Positions 25,947-36,415 are shown, numbered from the stretch's first letter. The stretch is DNA of 64,000 nucleotides from JABCPH02 sp963524305 (GCA_963524305.1 CAURGH010000007.1:1-64000); one strand, 5' to 3'. Numbers and translations: made by a program. The notes: generated by a model from the sequence alone, not told the origin.

Positions 25947-26690
25947 ATGGTAAAAAAAATAAAAATATGGAGACCTGAAAATTTTGAACTTGAAATGAAT
26001 ACAGTGTGGAGTTTTCCAGAAAGAGGAAAATGGGCAACACATGATGCAAAATATCGTGGTAACTGGTCTCCTTATATTCCAAGAAATCTTTTGTTAAGAT
26101 ATTCGCATGAAGGTGATTTAGTTTTAGATCAATTTGTAGGTGGAGGTACTACATTGGTTGAAGCAAAACTGCTAAATAGAAATATAATAGGGGTTGATGT
26201 TAATAATGAATCTCTTAATAGATGTAGAGAAAAGTGTAATTTTGAATATGAAAATTCTGGGGAAGTATACTTTTATGAAGGTGATGCAAGAAACTTAAGT
26301 TTTATTCCTGATGAAAACATTGATTTTATATGTACTCATCCGCCTTATGCAAATATTATTAAATATAGTGAAAATATAGAAAATGATTTATCACAGTTAA
26401 AAGTAAAAGATTTTTTGATTGAGATGGAAAAAGTTGCTTTGGAAAGTTATAGAGTGTTGAAAAAAGATAAGTTTTGTGCTATTTTGATGGGAGATACGAG
26501 ACAAAAAGGTCATATAATACCTATGAGTTTTGAAGTTATGAAAATTTTTGAAAAAGCAGGATTTAGAACAAAAGAAATAATAATAAAAGAACAGCATAAT
26601 TGTAGAGCAACAGGATTTTGGAAAACAAATAGTGTAAAATATAATTTTTTATTGATTGCACATGAATATTTATTTGTATTTAGAAAGTGA
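25947..26690 (+). CDS. DNA amino-methyltransferase with an HPPY motif
   Basis: About 247 residues. A SAM loop (DLVLDQFVGGGTTLVEA) near residue 55 is followed by the catalytic-type loop THPPYANIIKYS near residue 130, so motif I comes before motif IV with no room for a large target-recognition domain. The N-terminal WSFPERGKWATHDAKYRGNW is distinctive. It probably modifies DNA for the same restriction unit; base and site specificity are not deducible. ATG at 25947 follows GAGGTGTGGGGG. Confidence 0.8.
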   Translation: MVKKIKIWRPENFELEMNTVWSFPERGKWATHDAKYRGNWSPYIPRNLLLRYSHEGDLVLDQFVGGGTTLVEAKLLNRNIIGVDVNNESLNRCREKCNFEYENSGEVYFYEGDARNLSFIPDENIDFICTHPPYANIIKYSENIENDLSQLKVKDFLIEMEKVALESYRVLKKDKFCAILMGDTRQKGHIIPMSFEVMKIFEKAGFRTKEIIIKEQHNCRATGFWKTNSVKYNFLLIAHEYLFVFRK

Positions 26691-26697
26691 GAAGTTA

Positions 26698-28521
26698 ATG
26701 ATTAGTATAGAAAAAATAAAAATTGAAAGATTTCGTTCAATATTAAACTTAGAATTAAATGTTGATATATCTTATAATTTGGTTTCGATTTGTGGTCAAA
26801 ATAATGTAGGAAAAACAAATATACTTAGAGCAATAAATTTGTTTTTTTATCCAGAAGACTATGATGTAACCTTAGATAGGCCAATATTGAAAGAGGCTCA
26901 ACGTGGGGGAAGCATAGACCCTAATATTACCCTTACTTTTTTTAATTCAAATAATGATTTTTATTATGAAATTTCTCGAAACTTAAAAAAATATGAAGAA
27001 AATAAACAGTTTAGTGGGCTAAAAGGTTGCAAATATAAAAAAAAGAATACAAAAAAAATATCAAATGTTGAATTGAAAAATGATGAAATTTCTAGTTTAC
27101 TAAATAAAATAAGATTTCGCTATATAGAATCAATCAATATTAATATTCCAAAATTAATAGAAGAATTAACAGAAAATATAATAGATGTGGAATATGATAA
27201 AAGTAGGCTATCAAATAGTAAAAAGGAGTTATCCGATGCTTATAAAAAATATACGGAAGGATTACAAGAAATATTAGATATTTTTTCTGATAAAATTTCA
27301 GAAACTTTTAATGATTTTAAATCTGAATGGGATATAAAATTCCATGTTCCTTCTTCTGTTCAAACATTTAGAGACCTTATTTCAAATGATGTTGAACTGA
27401 GAATAGATGATAGAGGAGGTTTCAATACAAAACAAAAAGGCTCAGGATTACAAAGATTAGCTGTAATTTTATTAAATTTTGAAATTTTGAAACGGATAAA
27501 AAATAAAAATCATATAATATGTATTGACGAACCAGATATATACTTACATGAGGGATTACAAAAAAAATTAAAAAAATTTTTTGAAGAAAATTCTCAAAGT
27601 GTTCAAATTTTTTATACTACACATTCAAAAATTTTTATAGATTCTTATTTATTAAGAAATGTTCATTTGCTAGATGTAGAAATTGAGAAAAAACCAGTGG
27701 CAAGAAAAAATAATAAAATTATAGATGTAATAAAAACTAAATATGTTCATCTTAATACAGATGAAGGTTATGATAAAATTTGTGAAAATTTAGGAATTGA
27801 AAAGAACAACTATGAAATATTAAAGAAAAAAAATATTTTAGTTGAAGGGGAATGTGATAAAAAGTATCTTGAAGAATTTAGTAATTATTTTGGACTAGAA
27901 ATTCCAAATATTATTCCATTATATGGAGTTTCTAATATAGAAAAATATCTAAATTTTTATAATGCATACTATAGAAATAATGTTAGCAATTATATGCCTA
28001 AAGTAAAGATTTTATTTGATAATGATAATGCTGGAAGAGAACAATATAGAAAAATAGAAAAAAAATATAATAAAGAAGCGTATAAATATATTGAAGTAGA
28101 ACTTGTTTTAATAAAAAACTTTTTGGGAAATTCTAAAGTTGGTACGAAGAATAACAATGATAATCACGAAATAGAAGATATGATTTATCCAGAAGTAATT
28201 TGTTATTTAGTAAATAAAATGTTGGATAAAAGGAAATTTAATTCAGTTAGTGTAAAAGAGATTAATAAAAAAATTTCAGAACCTTCATTTTCTTCTAATG
28301 GAATTTTTAATTTAATTGAAAATGAAAAAAATGAGAAAAATTTAAAAGATGGGAATAAAATATCATTTATATCTTCTGGAGAAAATACAAATCAAATTAA
28401 GGAAGGAATGGCAAGAATGTTTAATATTTTAGGAGATAAAAAATTGATAGATATCATCGAAAAAAATAGAAAAGAATATCCTTTTGTGGAAAAATTTATT
28501 AAAGAATTGTTTGATTTCTAA
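26698..28521 (+). CDS. OLD-family ATP-dependent nuclease (ABC ATPase + TOPRIM)
   Basis: 607 residues. N-terminal SMC/RecF-like ATPase: Walker A GQNNVGKTN (33-41), signature-like KGSGLQRLAVILL near residue 250, Walker B IICIDEPDIYLHE near residue 270, HSKIF after it. C-terminal TOPRIM: ILVEGECDKKYLEEF near residue 380 and LFDNDNAGREQ near residue 438. Class 1 OLD proteins are DNA nucleases used in phage defence. The ATG at 26698 follows GTGAGAAG, 7 bp after the methyltransferase stop. Confidence 0.88.
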   Translation: MISIEKIKIERFRSILNLELNVDISYNLVSICGQNNVGKTNILRAINLFFYPEDYDVTLDRPILKEAQRGGSIDPNITLTFFNSNNDFYYEISRNLKKYEENKQFSGLKGCKYKKKNTKKISNVELKNDEISSLLNKIRFRYIESININIPKLIEELTENIIDVEYDKSRLSNSKKELSDAYKKYTEGLQEILDIFSDKISETFNDFKSEWDIKFHVPSSVQTFRDLISNDVELRIDDRGGFNTKQKGSGLQRLAVILLNFEILKRIKNKNHIICIDEPDIYLHEGLQKKLKKFFEENSQSVQIFYTTHSKIFIDSYLLRNVHLLDVEIEKKPVARKNNKIIDVIKTKYVHLNTDEGYDKICENLGIEKNNYEILKKKNILVEGECDKKYLEEFSNYFGLEIPNIIPLYGVSNIEKYLNFYNAYYRNNVSNYMPKVKILFDNDNAGREQYRKIEKKYNKEAYKYIEVELVLIKNFLGNSKVGTKNNNDNHEIEDMIYPEVICYLVNKMLDKRKFNSVSVKEINKKISEPSFSSNGIFNLIENEKNEKNLKDGNKISFISSGENTNQIKEGMARMFNILGDKKLIDIIEKNRKEYPFVEKFIKELFDF

Positions 28522-28570
28522 AAAAAATTGAGAAGTAATAAATAAGATAAAAAGAGGAGGAAAATAACGA

Positions 28571-28870
28571 ATGTTAAGCAAAGAAGATGTACTGAAAATA
28601 GCAGCACTTTCAAAGCTGGAATTTTCAGAAAATGAAATTGAAAAATTTAGAGTGGATTTGAATAAAATTTTTGATCATATGGAAGAGTTGAATAGTGTGG
28701 ATACGAATGAGGTTGAGCCACTTTTTAATGTGCTTGATTTGAAGGATGTATTGAGAAAAGATGTTGTTAAGGATAGTGGAATTAAGAAAGAGATCTTGGA
28801 AAATGCACCAAATAGCGATGAGGAATTTATAATTGTTCCAAAAGTTGTTGGAGAAAATGCGGATAACTAG
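28571..28870 (+). CDS. gatC: Asp-tRNA(Asn)/Glu-tRNA(Gln) amidotransferase subunit C
   Basis: A 99-residue GatC, which ties GatA and GatB together. Typical features: VLKIAALSKLEFSENEIEKF at the start and VEPLFNVLDLKDVLRKDVV. ATG follows GAGGAGGAAAA. A 129-bp AT-rich spacer without obvious signals separates it from gatA. Confidence 0.93.
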   Translation: MLSKEDVLKIAALSKLEFSENEIEKFRVDLNKIFDHMEELNSVDTNEVEPLFNVLDLKDVLRKDVVKDSGIKKEILENAPNSDEEFIIVPKVVGENADN

Positions 28871-28999
28871 GATGTATTGAAAAATTTTTGATTGGTAGAA
28901 TTTTTGAAAAATGGAAGTTTGAAAATTGGAAGAGAAAAAATTTTTTGAAAAATTGAGATTTTTAGATACATTTTAGAAAAAATTTAGAAAGGTGGAAAA

Positions 29000-30463
29000 A
29001 TGAGTTTATATAAAAAAACGGCTAGTGAAATAGCTGAAATGATAAAAAATAAAGAAATTACTTCTGAAGAAGTGACAAAATCTTTTTTGGATAGAATTGA
29101 TAAAACAGAAGAAAAAATAGGAGCATTTTCTAATGTGTTTCCTGAAAAGGCTTTAGATGAGGCAAAAAAATATGATTCTGAAAATAATGAAGAAGCTAGA
29201 AAAAATTATGATAATGAGTTGTTGTTTGGAGTGCCTGTGGCTTTGAAGGATAATATTGTATCAAAAGGAGATTTGACTACGGCTGCATCGAAAATTCTTA
29301 GAAATTATGTGGGAGTTTATGATGCGACAGTTGTGGAAAAATTGAAAAAGGCTGGGACACCAATAATTGGGAAAGCTAATATGGATGAGTTTGCGATGGG
29401 GTCTTCAAATGAGAATTCGTCGATAAAATCAGTTTCTAATCCTTGGGATTTGACAAGAGTTCCTGGTGGAAGCAGTGGAGGTTCGGCAGCGATGGTTGCA
29501 GCGGGACAAGCACCGATTGCACTTGGTTCAGATACTGGTGGAAGTATTAGACAACCTGCTTGTTTGACTGGAACTGTTGGGATTAAGCCAACTTATGGAA
29601 GAGTTTCAAGATATGGACTTATGGCGTTTGGATCTTCGCTTGATCAAATTGGAGCTTTGGCAAAATCAACTGAGGATTTGGCTAGACTTTTACAAATAAT
29701 TGCGGGGTATGATGAAAAAGATGCGACAAGTGTAAATGTGGAAGTGCCTAACTATTTGGAAAATTTGAATAATGACTTGAAAGGCTTGAAAATAGGGATT
29801 CCAAAAGAATATTTTGCAGAAGGATTAGATGAAAATATTAAAAAAGTAATAATGGATTCGGTGGAAAAATTGAAGGAATTAGGTGCTGAAATTAAAGAAG
29901 TATCACTTCCATATTCAAAATATGCGATTTCTACTTATTACATAATTTCATCGGCTGAAGCTGCTTCAAACTTGTCAAGATACGACGGAGTAAGATATGG
30001 TGTGAGAGAAAGCAATGAAGATGTGGAAAAAATGTATGTCGAATCAAGAACAAAAGGTTTTGGAGATGAAGTAAAAAGAAGAATTATGATTGGAAACTAT
30101 GTGTTAAGTTCTGGATTTTACGATGCTTATTACAAAAAAGCTTCGCAAGTTAGAAGACTTATTAGAGACGATTTTTCAAAAGCATTAAAAGAAGTAGATG
30201 TTTTATTAACACCAGTTTCTCCAACAACAGCATTCAAAAAAGGAGAAAAAAACACAGATCCAGTGCAAATGTATTTAGCAGACATTTACACAGTTTCAGT
30301 AAACATGGCTGGACTTCCTGCAATTTCAGTACCTGCGGGGTTTGTCGATGGATTGCCAGTTGGAATTCAGTTAATTGGAAATTATTTTAGAGAAGATTTA
30401 TTGTTTAATATTTCTCATAAATTTGAAGGTGTTCGTGGGGAAATTGAATATCCTGAGTTTTAA
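29000..30463 (+). CDS. gatA: Asp-tRNA(Asn)/Glu-tRNA(Gln) amidotransferase subunit A
   Basis: A 487-residue amidase that releases ammonia from glutamine. The Ser-cisSer-Lys triad is in VALKDNIVSKG (Lys), GGSSGGSAAMVA and LGSDTGGSIRQPACLTG (Ser). Length matches the family. It works with GatB and GatC to make Gln-tRNA and/or Asn-tRNA by transamidation. Confidence 0.97.
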   Translation: MSLYKKTASEIAEMIKNKEITSEEVTKSFLDRIDKTEEKIGAFSNVFPEKALDEAKKYDSENNEEARKNYDNELLFGVPVALKDNIVSKGDLTTAASKILRNYVGVYDATVVEKLKKAGTPIIGKANMDEFAMGSSNENSSIKSVSNPWDLTRVPGGSSGGSAAMVAAGQAPIALGSDTGGSIRQPACLTGTVGIKPTYGRVSRYGLMAFGSSLDQIGALAKSTEDLARLLQIIAGYDEKDATSVNVEVPNYLENLNNDLKGLKIGIPKEYFAEGLDENIKKVIMDSVEKLKELGAEIKEVSLPYSKYAISTYYIISSAEAASNLSRYDGVRYGVRESNEDVEKMYVESRTKGFGDEVKRRIMIGNYVLSSGFYDAYYKKASQVRRLIRDDFSKALKEVDVLLTPVSPTTAFKKGEKNTDPVQMYLADIYTVSVNMAGLPAISVPAGFVDGLPVGIQLIGNYFREDLLFNISHKFEGVRGEIEYPEF

Positions 30464-30587
30464 AAATAGATATAAAAATTTTTTAAAATAATAAAAGATA
30501 AAAAAGAAAAATATTTAAGAATAGCGAATTTTTTGTTAAATAAAGTGGAAATGAAAGATTTGAAGAAGAAAGGAAAAATATTAGAAA

Positions 30588-32021
30588 ATGAGTATGGAAT
30601 ATGAAACAGTCATCGGACTGGAAGTGCATTGTCAATTAAAAACAAATACAAAAGTATGGTGTTCGTGTGATGCCGATTATGATAACAAACATCCGAATAC
30701 ATCGGCGTGTCCAGTGTGTACTGGTCAACCAGGAGCATTGCCAAAATTGAATGAAAAAGTGCTTGATTATGCGATAAAAGCGGCACTTGCTTTAGGATGT
30801 GAAATAAATGAGGAGAGTCAATTTGATAGAAAAAATTATTTTTATCCAGATTCTCCAAAAAATTATCAAATTACACAATATTTTAAACCTTATGCGGAAA
30901 ATGGGACTTTGAAAATTACGACAAATTCTGGAAAAGAGGCAGTTGTCGGGATTGAGAGAATTCAAATTGAGGAAGATACGGCGAAAAGTATTCACACAAC
31001 TTCTGAAACATTGTTAAATTACAATAGGGCGTCTGTACCGTTAATCGAGATTATTTCTAAGCCAGAAATTAAAAATGCTGAAGAGGCTTATGCTTACTTG
31101 AATACATTGAAGGATAGATTGAAATATACTAAAGTTAGTGATGTAAGTATGGAATTGGGATCGCTTAGATGTGATGCGAATGTTTCTGTTAGAAAAAAAG
31201 GCGAAAAAAAATTGGGGACTAGAACGGAAACTAAGAACTTAAACTCGTTTAAAGCGGTTATGAGAGCTATTGAATATGAAACAAATAGACAAATTGAAGT
31301 GATTGAAAATGGTGGAAGAGTTGTTCAGGAAACTAGACTTTGGGATGAGGAAAATGCTGTAACTAAGCCAATGAGAAGTAAAGAGGAAGCTATGGATTAT
31401 AGATATTTCCCTGAGCCAGATTTGCCAACACTTGTAATTTCTGACGAAAGATTGGAAAAAGTAAAAGGTGAAATGCCAGAATTTGCTGATGAAAAAGCGA
31501 GAAGATTTGTAAATGAATACAAATTGCATGAAATGGAAGCTGCAACACTTTCTTCAGAACAAGAATTAGCTGAATATTACGAAGAAATTGTGAATGATAC
31601 AAAAGAGCCAAGACTTGCGGCAAACTGGGTGTTGACAGAAGTTTTAAGAGTGTTAAAGGAAAAGAATATTTTGATTTCAGAATTTAATGTAACACCAAAA
31701 AATTTAGGGAAATTGATTAAGTTGATTCAAGCGAAAACAATTAGCTCAAAAATAGCGAAAGATGTATTTGAAATTTTATTGACAGAAGATAAAGATCCTG
31801 AAATTATCGTAAAAGAAAAAGGATTGGTTCAAATTACTGATGACAGTGCGATTGAGAAAATTGTTGATCAAGTGTTGGCTGAAAATGCACAATCGGTGGA
31901 AGATTACAAAAATGGTAAGAGCAATGCCTTGAAATATCTTGTTGGACAAGCAATGAGATTGTCTAAAGGTAAGGCTAATCCTCAAATGATTAATGAAATG
32001 ATTTTAGCTAGATTAAGCTAG
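30588..32021 (+). CDS. gatB: Asp-tRNA(Asn)/Glu-tRNA(Gln) amidotransferase subunit B
   Basis: A 477-residue GatB, the tRNA-binding, ATP-using subunit. Seen: YETVIGLEVHCQLKTNTKVW, paired cysteines WCSCDADY and CPVCTG forming the zinc site, and the C-terminal YqeY-like tail domain ending INEMILARL. A start one codon pair later (MEYETV) is possible. The 124-bp spacer after gatA has no clear terminator. Confidence 0.97.
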   Translation: MSMEYETVIGLEVHCQLKTNTKVWCSCDADYDNKHPNTSACPVCTGQPGALPKLNEKVLDYAIKAALALGCEINEESQFDRKNYFYPDSPKNYQITQYFKPYAENGTLKITTNSGKEAVVGIERIQIEEDTAKSIHTTSETLLNYNRASVPLIEIISKPEIKNAEEAYAYLNTLKDRLKYTKVSDVSMELGSLRCDANVSVRKKGEKKLGTRTETKNLNSFKAVMRAIEYETNRQIEVIENGGRVVQETRLWDEENAVTKPMRSKEEAMDYRYFPEPDLPTLVISDERLEKVKGEMPEFADEKARRFVNEYKLHEMEAATLSSEQELAEYYEEIVNDTKEPRLAANWVLTEVLRVLKEKNILISEFNVTPKNLGKLIKLIQAKTISSKIAKDVFEILLTEDKDPEIIVKEKGLVQITDDSAIEKIVDQVLAENAQSVEDYKNGKSNALKYLVGQAMRLSKGKANPQMINEMILARLS

Positions 32022-32039
32022 AATTTTTGGGGGAAAGAA

Positions 32040-34187
32040 ATGAAATTTTTTGAAGGAAAAAATATAAAAGGAAAAAAAGAATCAGGTTCTCAAAAAAGTG
32101 GGAAAAAATTTAAAAGTAATAAAGAGACAGAAAATTTTTTTAATACATTTAGTGGGAGATTAAGTATTGCGTTGAGCCTTATGTCTATTGCATTAATTAC
32201 AGTGATTGGGAGAGTCTATTACCTTCAAATTATTGATAATAGATGGGAAAAGATTGGAGAAGCGCAGTATACAAGTATAAACAAAATAAAGGTAAAAAGA
32301 GGAAAAATTGCAACTGATGACGGTGAAGTGTTAGCTTATGATAAGGAAAATTATGCGATTATCTTGGATCCATCGATTGTTCAAAAACAGATTGTTCCAA
32401 AAGCTAAAGATAAAGGTAGTAAAAAAGAGGAAGAATTAGAAAAAGAGGCTCAAGAAAAAATAGATGCTGCTAGAAGAGTTGAAAAATTATTTTTAATATT
32501 GAAAAAATATATTCCAGAAATTGACTCCGAAAAATATATGAAGGAATTAGATGCTAAAAGTAAACGAAATGCTCGATATATGAAAATAAAAGAGATTTTT
32601 GGATATGATCAAAAGAAAGCTATTGAAAAAGAATTAAATGATGATGGAAATAAAGATGTGAAAAAAGGTGTTACTTTTGAAAATATTTTTACTAGAACTT
32701 ATATTGATAATAGAGCATTTCAAGAAACAGTAGGGTTTATAAATAATGAAAAAGAAGGACTTTATGGGATTGAGAAATTTTATGATTCTCAACTTAAAGG
32801 GACTGAAGGAGTTATAAGGCTTTTTAATAAAAATAATTCGACAATGGCGAGTCTAGATAAAAGTGAAAGATTGGTTGAACCTAAAAATGGTAATAGTGTA
32901 ATTTTGACGCTTGATAGTGTTCTTCAATATGCAATGGATGAGGAATTGAAAAATACTTATAATTATTATAATGCATCTTCGACAATGGGAATTTTAATCG
33001 AGGTTGAAACAGGAAAAGTATTGGCAATGTCATCTTATCCGAAAGCTGATACGAATACAAAAGTAAAAAATAGACCGATAACCGATTTATTTGAGCCGGG
33101 ATCAATATTTAAGCCAGTTACAGCTTCGATAGGACTTGAAACAAAAGCAATTTCTCCAAATACACAAATTTATTCATCAGGTTCTATAAGAGTTGCCGAT
33201 AGAACTATTAAAGATCATGATGGAATACCAATTTCAGGAAGTTTGGAAACAATTATTGCAAAATCGGGAAACGTTGCAATGGTAAAAATTGCACAAATGA
33301 TAAAGAATAAAATATTTTATAATTATTTAATGAAAATCGGATTGGGGTCGAAAACAGGGATAGACACTTATTCTGAAATGACCCAAAAGCTATTTCCATT
33401 TAAAAGTTTGACAGAGGTAAAAAAATCGAATGTGGCGTTTGGACAAGGAATTGCGATGACGCAAATGCAAATGTTGATGGCATTGAATACGGTTATAAAT
33501 AATGGGAAATTAATGAAACCATATTTGGTGGATAGAATAGAAGATTCTGATGGAAAAATAATTAAAAAGAATCAGCCGACTGTTATAAAAAAGGTATTTA
33601 GTGATGAAGTATCTAAAGCAAATAGAAGATTCATGGAAGCTGTTGTAACTCGAGGAACTGGACAAGCTGCTCAAATAAAAGGTTACAGAATTGGTGGGAA
33701 AACTGGTACGGCACAAAAATCAGGAATTGGAGGATATCAGAAAGGTCGTTATTTCAGTTCATTCTTCGCATTTTTTCCAGCTAATAATCCAAAATATGCA
33801 ATATTAGTAACGATAAATGAGCCAAAGAGAACTGGAAATTACTATGGAGCGACAGTTGCGTTGCCTTCTGTAAAAAATATTTTGTCGAAATTAATTGAGT
33901 ATAAGAGAATTAGTCCAAACGGTGAAGTCGGTGGAAAAAAAGATGATGAAAATGATGAAAAAAAAGTTGCAGTAAAAAAAGTGGATATAAAAGTAGTGAA
34001 AGAACAATTTGACAAAGGAATAATGCCAAATCTTAAAAATTTAAGTTTGAGAGAATTTTTGGACGTTTTTCCGCGAGAGAAGTATCCAAATCTTAAAATT
34101 AATGGAAGTGGAGCTGTAGTGGATCAATTTCCGAAAGCTGAAACAAAAATAAATAGAAATACGACTTTAAATGTTGTGTTTAAGTAA
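32040..34187 (+). CDS. Class B penicillin-binding protein (FtsI-like) with a PASTA-like tail
   Basis: A 715-residue transpeptidase with one N-terminal membrane helix (about residues 44-64). Catalytic motifs: SIFK (Ser355, Lys358), SGN (409-411) and KTG (554-556). The last ~60 residues resemble one PASTA domain. An insertion rich in Lys/Glu sits near residues 120-150. It most resembles the division-specific FtsI/PBP2B group; no mra/mur genes adjoin, so the exact paralogue is inferred. Confidence 0.9.
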   Translation: MKFFEGKNIKGKKESGSQKSGKKFKSNKETENFFNTFSGRLSIALSLMSIALITVIGRVYYLQIIDNRWEKIGEAQYTSINKIKVKRGKIATDDGEVLAYDKENYAIILDPSIVQKQIVPKAKDKGSKKEEELEKEAQEKIDAARRVEKLFLILKKYIPEIDSEKYMKELDAKSKRNARYMKIKEIFGYDQKKAIEKELNDDGNKDVKKGVTFENIFTRTYIDNRAFQETVGFINNEKEGLYGIEKFYDSQLKGTEGVIRLFNKNNSTMASLDKSERLVEPKNGNSVILTLDSVLQYAMDEELKNTYNYYNASSTMGILIEVETGKVLAMSSYPKADTNTKVKNRPITDLFEPGSIFKPVTASIGLETKAISPNTQIYSSGSIRVADRTIKDHDGIPISGSLETIIAKSGNVAMVKIAQMIKNKIFYNYLMKIGLGSKTGIDTYSEMTQKLFPFKSLTEVKKSNVAFGQGIAMTQMQMLMALNTVINNGKLMKPYLVDRIEDSDGKIIKKNQPTVIKKVFSDEVSKANRRFMEAVVTRGTGQAAQIKGYRIGGKTGTAQKSGIGGYQKGRYFSSFFAFFPANNPKYAILVTINEPKRTGNYYGATVALPSVKNILSKLIEYKRISPNGEVGGKKDDENDEKKVAVKKVDIKVVKEQFDKGIMPNLKNLSLREFLDVFPREKYPNLKINGSGAVVDQFPKAETKINRNTTLNVVFK

Positions 34188-34211
34188 GAAGAAAGATAAA
34201 AGGGAGGGGTT

Positions 34212-36389
34212 ATGTATTATTATGAAATTTATGTCGAAGATCAAAAAGGTTCTTTTACCTATAAATCTGAAACAAAATATGAGATAGGTGAATGGTGCAT
34301 TATAAATTTTATTAATCGTAATAAAGCGGGATTGGTGCTTTTTGAGGTTTCTGAAGATAAAATTACATTTGATCTTTCAAAATTAAAGCCAATAATATCT
34401 AAAGCTCCTATTTTATCTATTCCAAATCCAATAATGAATTTAATAGATTGGATGGCAAAATATTATTTGAGTGATTATTATCATGTTATAAAAACTGCAT
34501 ATCCAGGGGCTTTGAAGTTAAGTTATTCAAAAAAAGCGATTTATTTGGAAGATTTGGAAGAATCAAAAAGAATGAATTCTAAAATTGTTGAAAAATTTAA
34601 TGAGTATATGCGAGAAAAGCAAGAAATTACAGAAGCAACATTGAAAAAACATTTTCCGCAAAATATTATTAATAAGGCGATTAAAGATAAAGCTATTAAG
34701 GTTGAAAAAAAGATAAATTTAAATTCAAAAAGAAAAATAGCTCAAAAAGAAAAAAGTGAATTGATAGAAAAAAATATTATTTTAAATGAAGAACAACAAA
34801 AAGCAGTAAATGAAATAAAAGGGAGCCAAAAACAGTTTTTTTTGTTAAAAGGTGTGACTGGTTCTGGAAAGACAGAAATTTATATAAATTTAATAAAAGA
34901 GGCACTTGAAAAAGGGGAAGGGAGCATTTTTCTTGTCCCAGAAATTTCGTTGACTACGCAGATGATACAAAGATTGGAAGAACAATTTTTAAATTCGGTG
35001 GCAATTCTTCATAGTAAATTGACAGAGCAGGAGAAAAGACAAGAATGGACTTATATCCGAAAAGGCGAGAAAAAAATTGTGGTAGGGGCAAGGTCAGCTG
35101 TGTTTGCACCAGTGCAAAATTTGAAGTATATTGTAGTTGATGAGGAACACGAAAATACATACAAACAAGAGAATAATCCAAGATATCATACAAAAAATGT
35201 TGCGATAAAACGGGCATTGCTGGAAAAAAATGATGTAAAAGTGATTTTAGGGTCAGCAACTCCATCATTTGAATCCTTTTATCAAGCGAAACAAGGTGAT
35301 ATCGAATTAATTGAATTAAAAAAAAGATATAAAGAAGCTAAATTACCAAAATATGAAATTATAAATTTGAATGAAGTTACTGAAAATTTTTCTGATAAAT
35401 TATTGGAAAAAATTTCATTGACTTTGAAGAAAAAAGAGCAAGTAATTTTAATTTTGAACAGAAAATCGTTTTCTACGCAAGTGAGATGCAAAGACTGTGG
35501 AAATGTACCAAAATGTCCAAATTGCAGTATTTCCTTGAATTATTATAAAAAGGGGAATAAATTAAAATGCCATTATTGTGGATATGAAAGATTTTTTGAT
35601 AAAAAATGTGATGAATGTGGAAGTGAAAGAATGATGCTAATTGGTTCGGGAACTGAGAAAATTGAGGAAGAATTACAAGAAATATTTTCTTCTAGTAAAA
35701 TTGTAAGAGTGGATTCCGAAAGCATAAAATCAAAAGAGCATTACGAAAAAATTTATAATGACTTTAAGAACCAAAAATATGATATAATGTTAGGGACACA
35801 AATTATTGCGAAAGGACTTCATTTTCCTAATGTAACGCTTGTAGGGATTTTGAATGCTGACGTAATAATGAATTTTCCTGATTTTCGAGCGAGTGAAAAA
35901 ACATTTCAGCTGCTAGTGCAATCTGCAGGTCGTGCAGGTCGTGGTGAAAAAGAAGGAGAAGTTGTTATTCAGACATTTAATGAGGAAAATGATGTCATAA
36001 AAAAAACAGTAGAAAATGATTATGAAGGATATTATGAAAATGAGTTAATTTTGAGAAAAACCTTTAATTATCCACCTTTTGGACGATTAATTATTTTAAA
36101 TTTATCATCAACAGATGAGAAATTACTGGAAGAGAACTCAAAATTATTATATAATGAATTAGAAAATAAAATAAAAGAAACTCTGGATATAACAATGAAT
36201 GAATTTATTTCTGAACCATTCAATGCTCCAATTTACAAAATAAAAGGGCATTATCGGAAACAAATCTTCATAAAATTTAGCAGAGAACACATAAATAAAG
36301 TAAAAAATATTATTAGAAGAGTGCTTTTTAATTTTGAGCACAGAAAAATTAGAATAAATATAGATGTTGATCCGATAAATATGTTATAA
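34212..36389 (+). CDS. priA: Primosomal replication protein PriA
   Basis: A 725-residue helicase that restarts stalled replication forks. Walker A GVTGSGKTEIYI near residue 214, DEEH box near residue 310, and eight cysteines in four CxxC pairs near residues 425-472 (CKDCG, CPNC, CHYC, CDEC) binding two zinc ions. ATG follows GGGAGGGG. Followed by def and fmt, a common priA-def-fmt arrangement. Confidence 0.97.
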   Translation: MYYYEIYVEDQKGSFTYKSETKYEIGEWCIINFINRNKAGLVLFEVSEDKITFDLSKLKPIISKAPILSIPNPIMNLIDWMAKYYLSDYYHVIKTAYPGALKLSYSKKAIYLEDLEESKRMNSKIVEKFNEYMREKQEITEATLKKHFPQNIINKAIKDKAIKVEKKINLNSKRKIAQKEKSELIEKNIILNEEQQKAVNEIKGSQKQFFLLKGVTGSGKTEIYINLIKEALEKGEGSIFLVPEISLTTQMIQRLEEQFLNSVAILHSKLTEQEKRQEWTYIRKGEKKIVVGARSAVFAPVQNLKYIVVDEEHENTYKQENNPRYHTKNVAIKRALLEKNDVKVILGSATPSFESFYQAKQGDIELIELKKRYKEAKLPKYEIINLNEVTENFSDKLLEKISLTLKKKEQVILILNRKSFSTQVRCKDCGNVPKCPNCSISLNYYKKGNKLKCHYCGYERFFDKKCDECGSERMMLIGSGTEKIEEELQEIFSSSKIVRVDSESIKSKEHYEKIYNDFKNQKYDIMLGTQIIAKGLHFPNVTLVGILNADVIMNFPDFRASEKTFQLLVQSAGRAGRGEKEGEVVIQTFNEENDVIKKTVENDYEGYYENELILRKTFNYPPFGRLIILNLSSTDEKLLEENSKLLYNELENKIKETLDITMNEFISEPFNAPIYKIKGHYRKQIFIKFSREHINKVKNIIRRVLFNFEHRKIRINIDVDPINML

Positions 36390-36415
36390 TACAACAAAAG
36401 GGATAAGGAGAATAT

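Noticed and set aside
28871..28999. Coding sequence or regulatory RNA between gatC and gatA
   Set aside because: The spacer repeats TTTTTGAAAAATT-like words, but these are low-complexity AT sequence without a convincing stem, promoter or frame.
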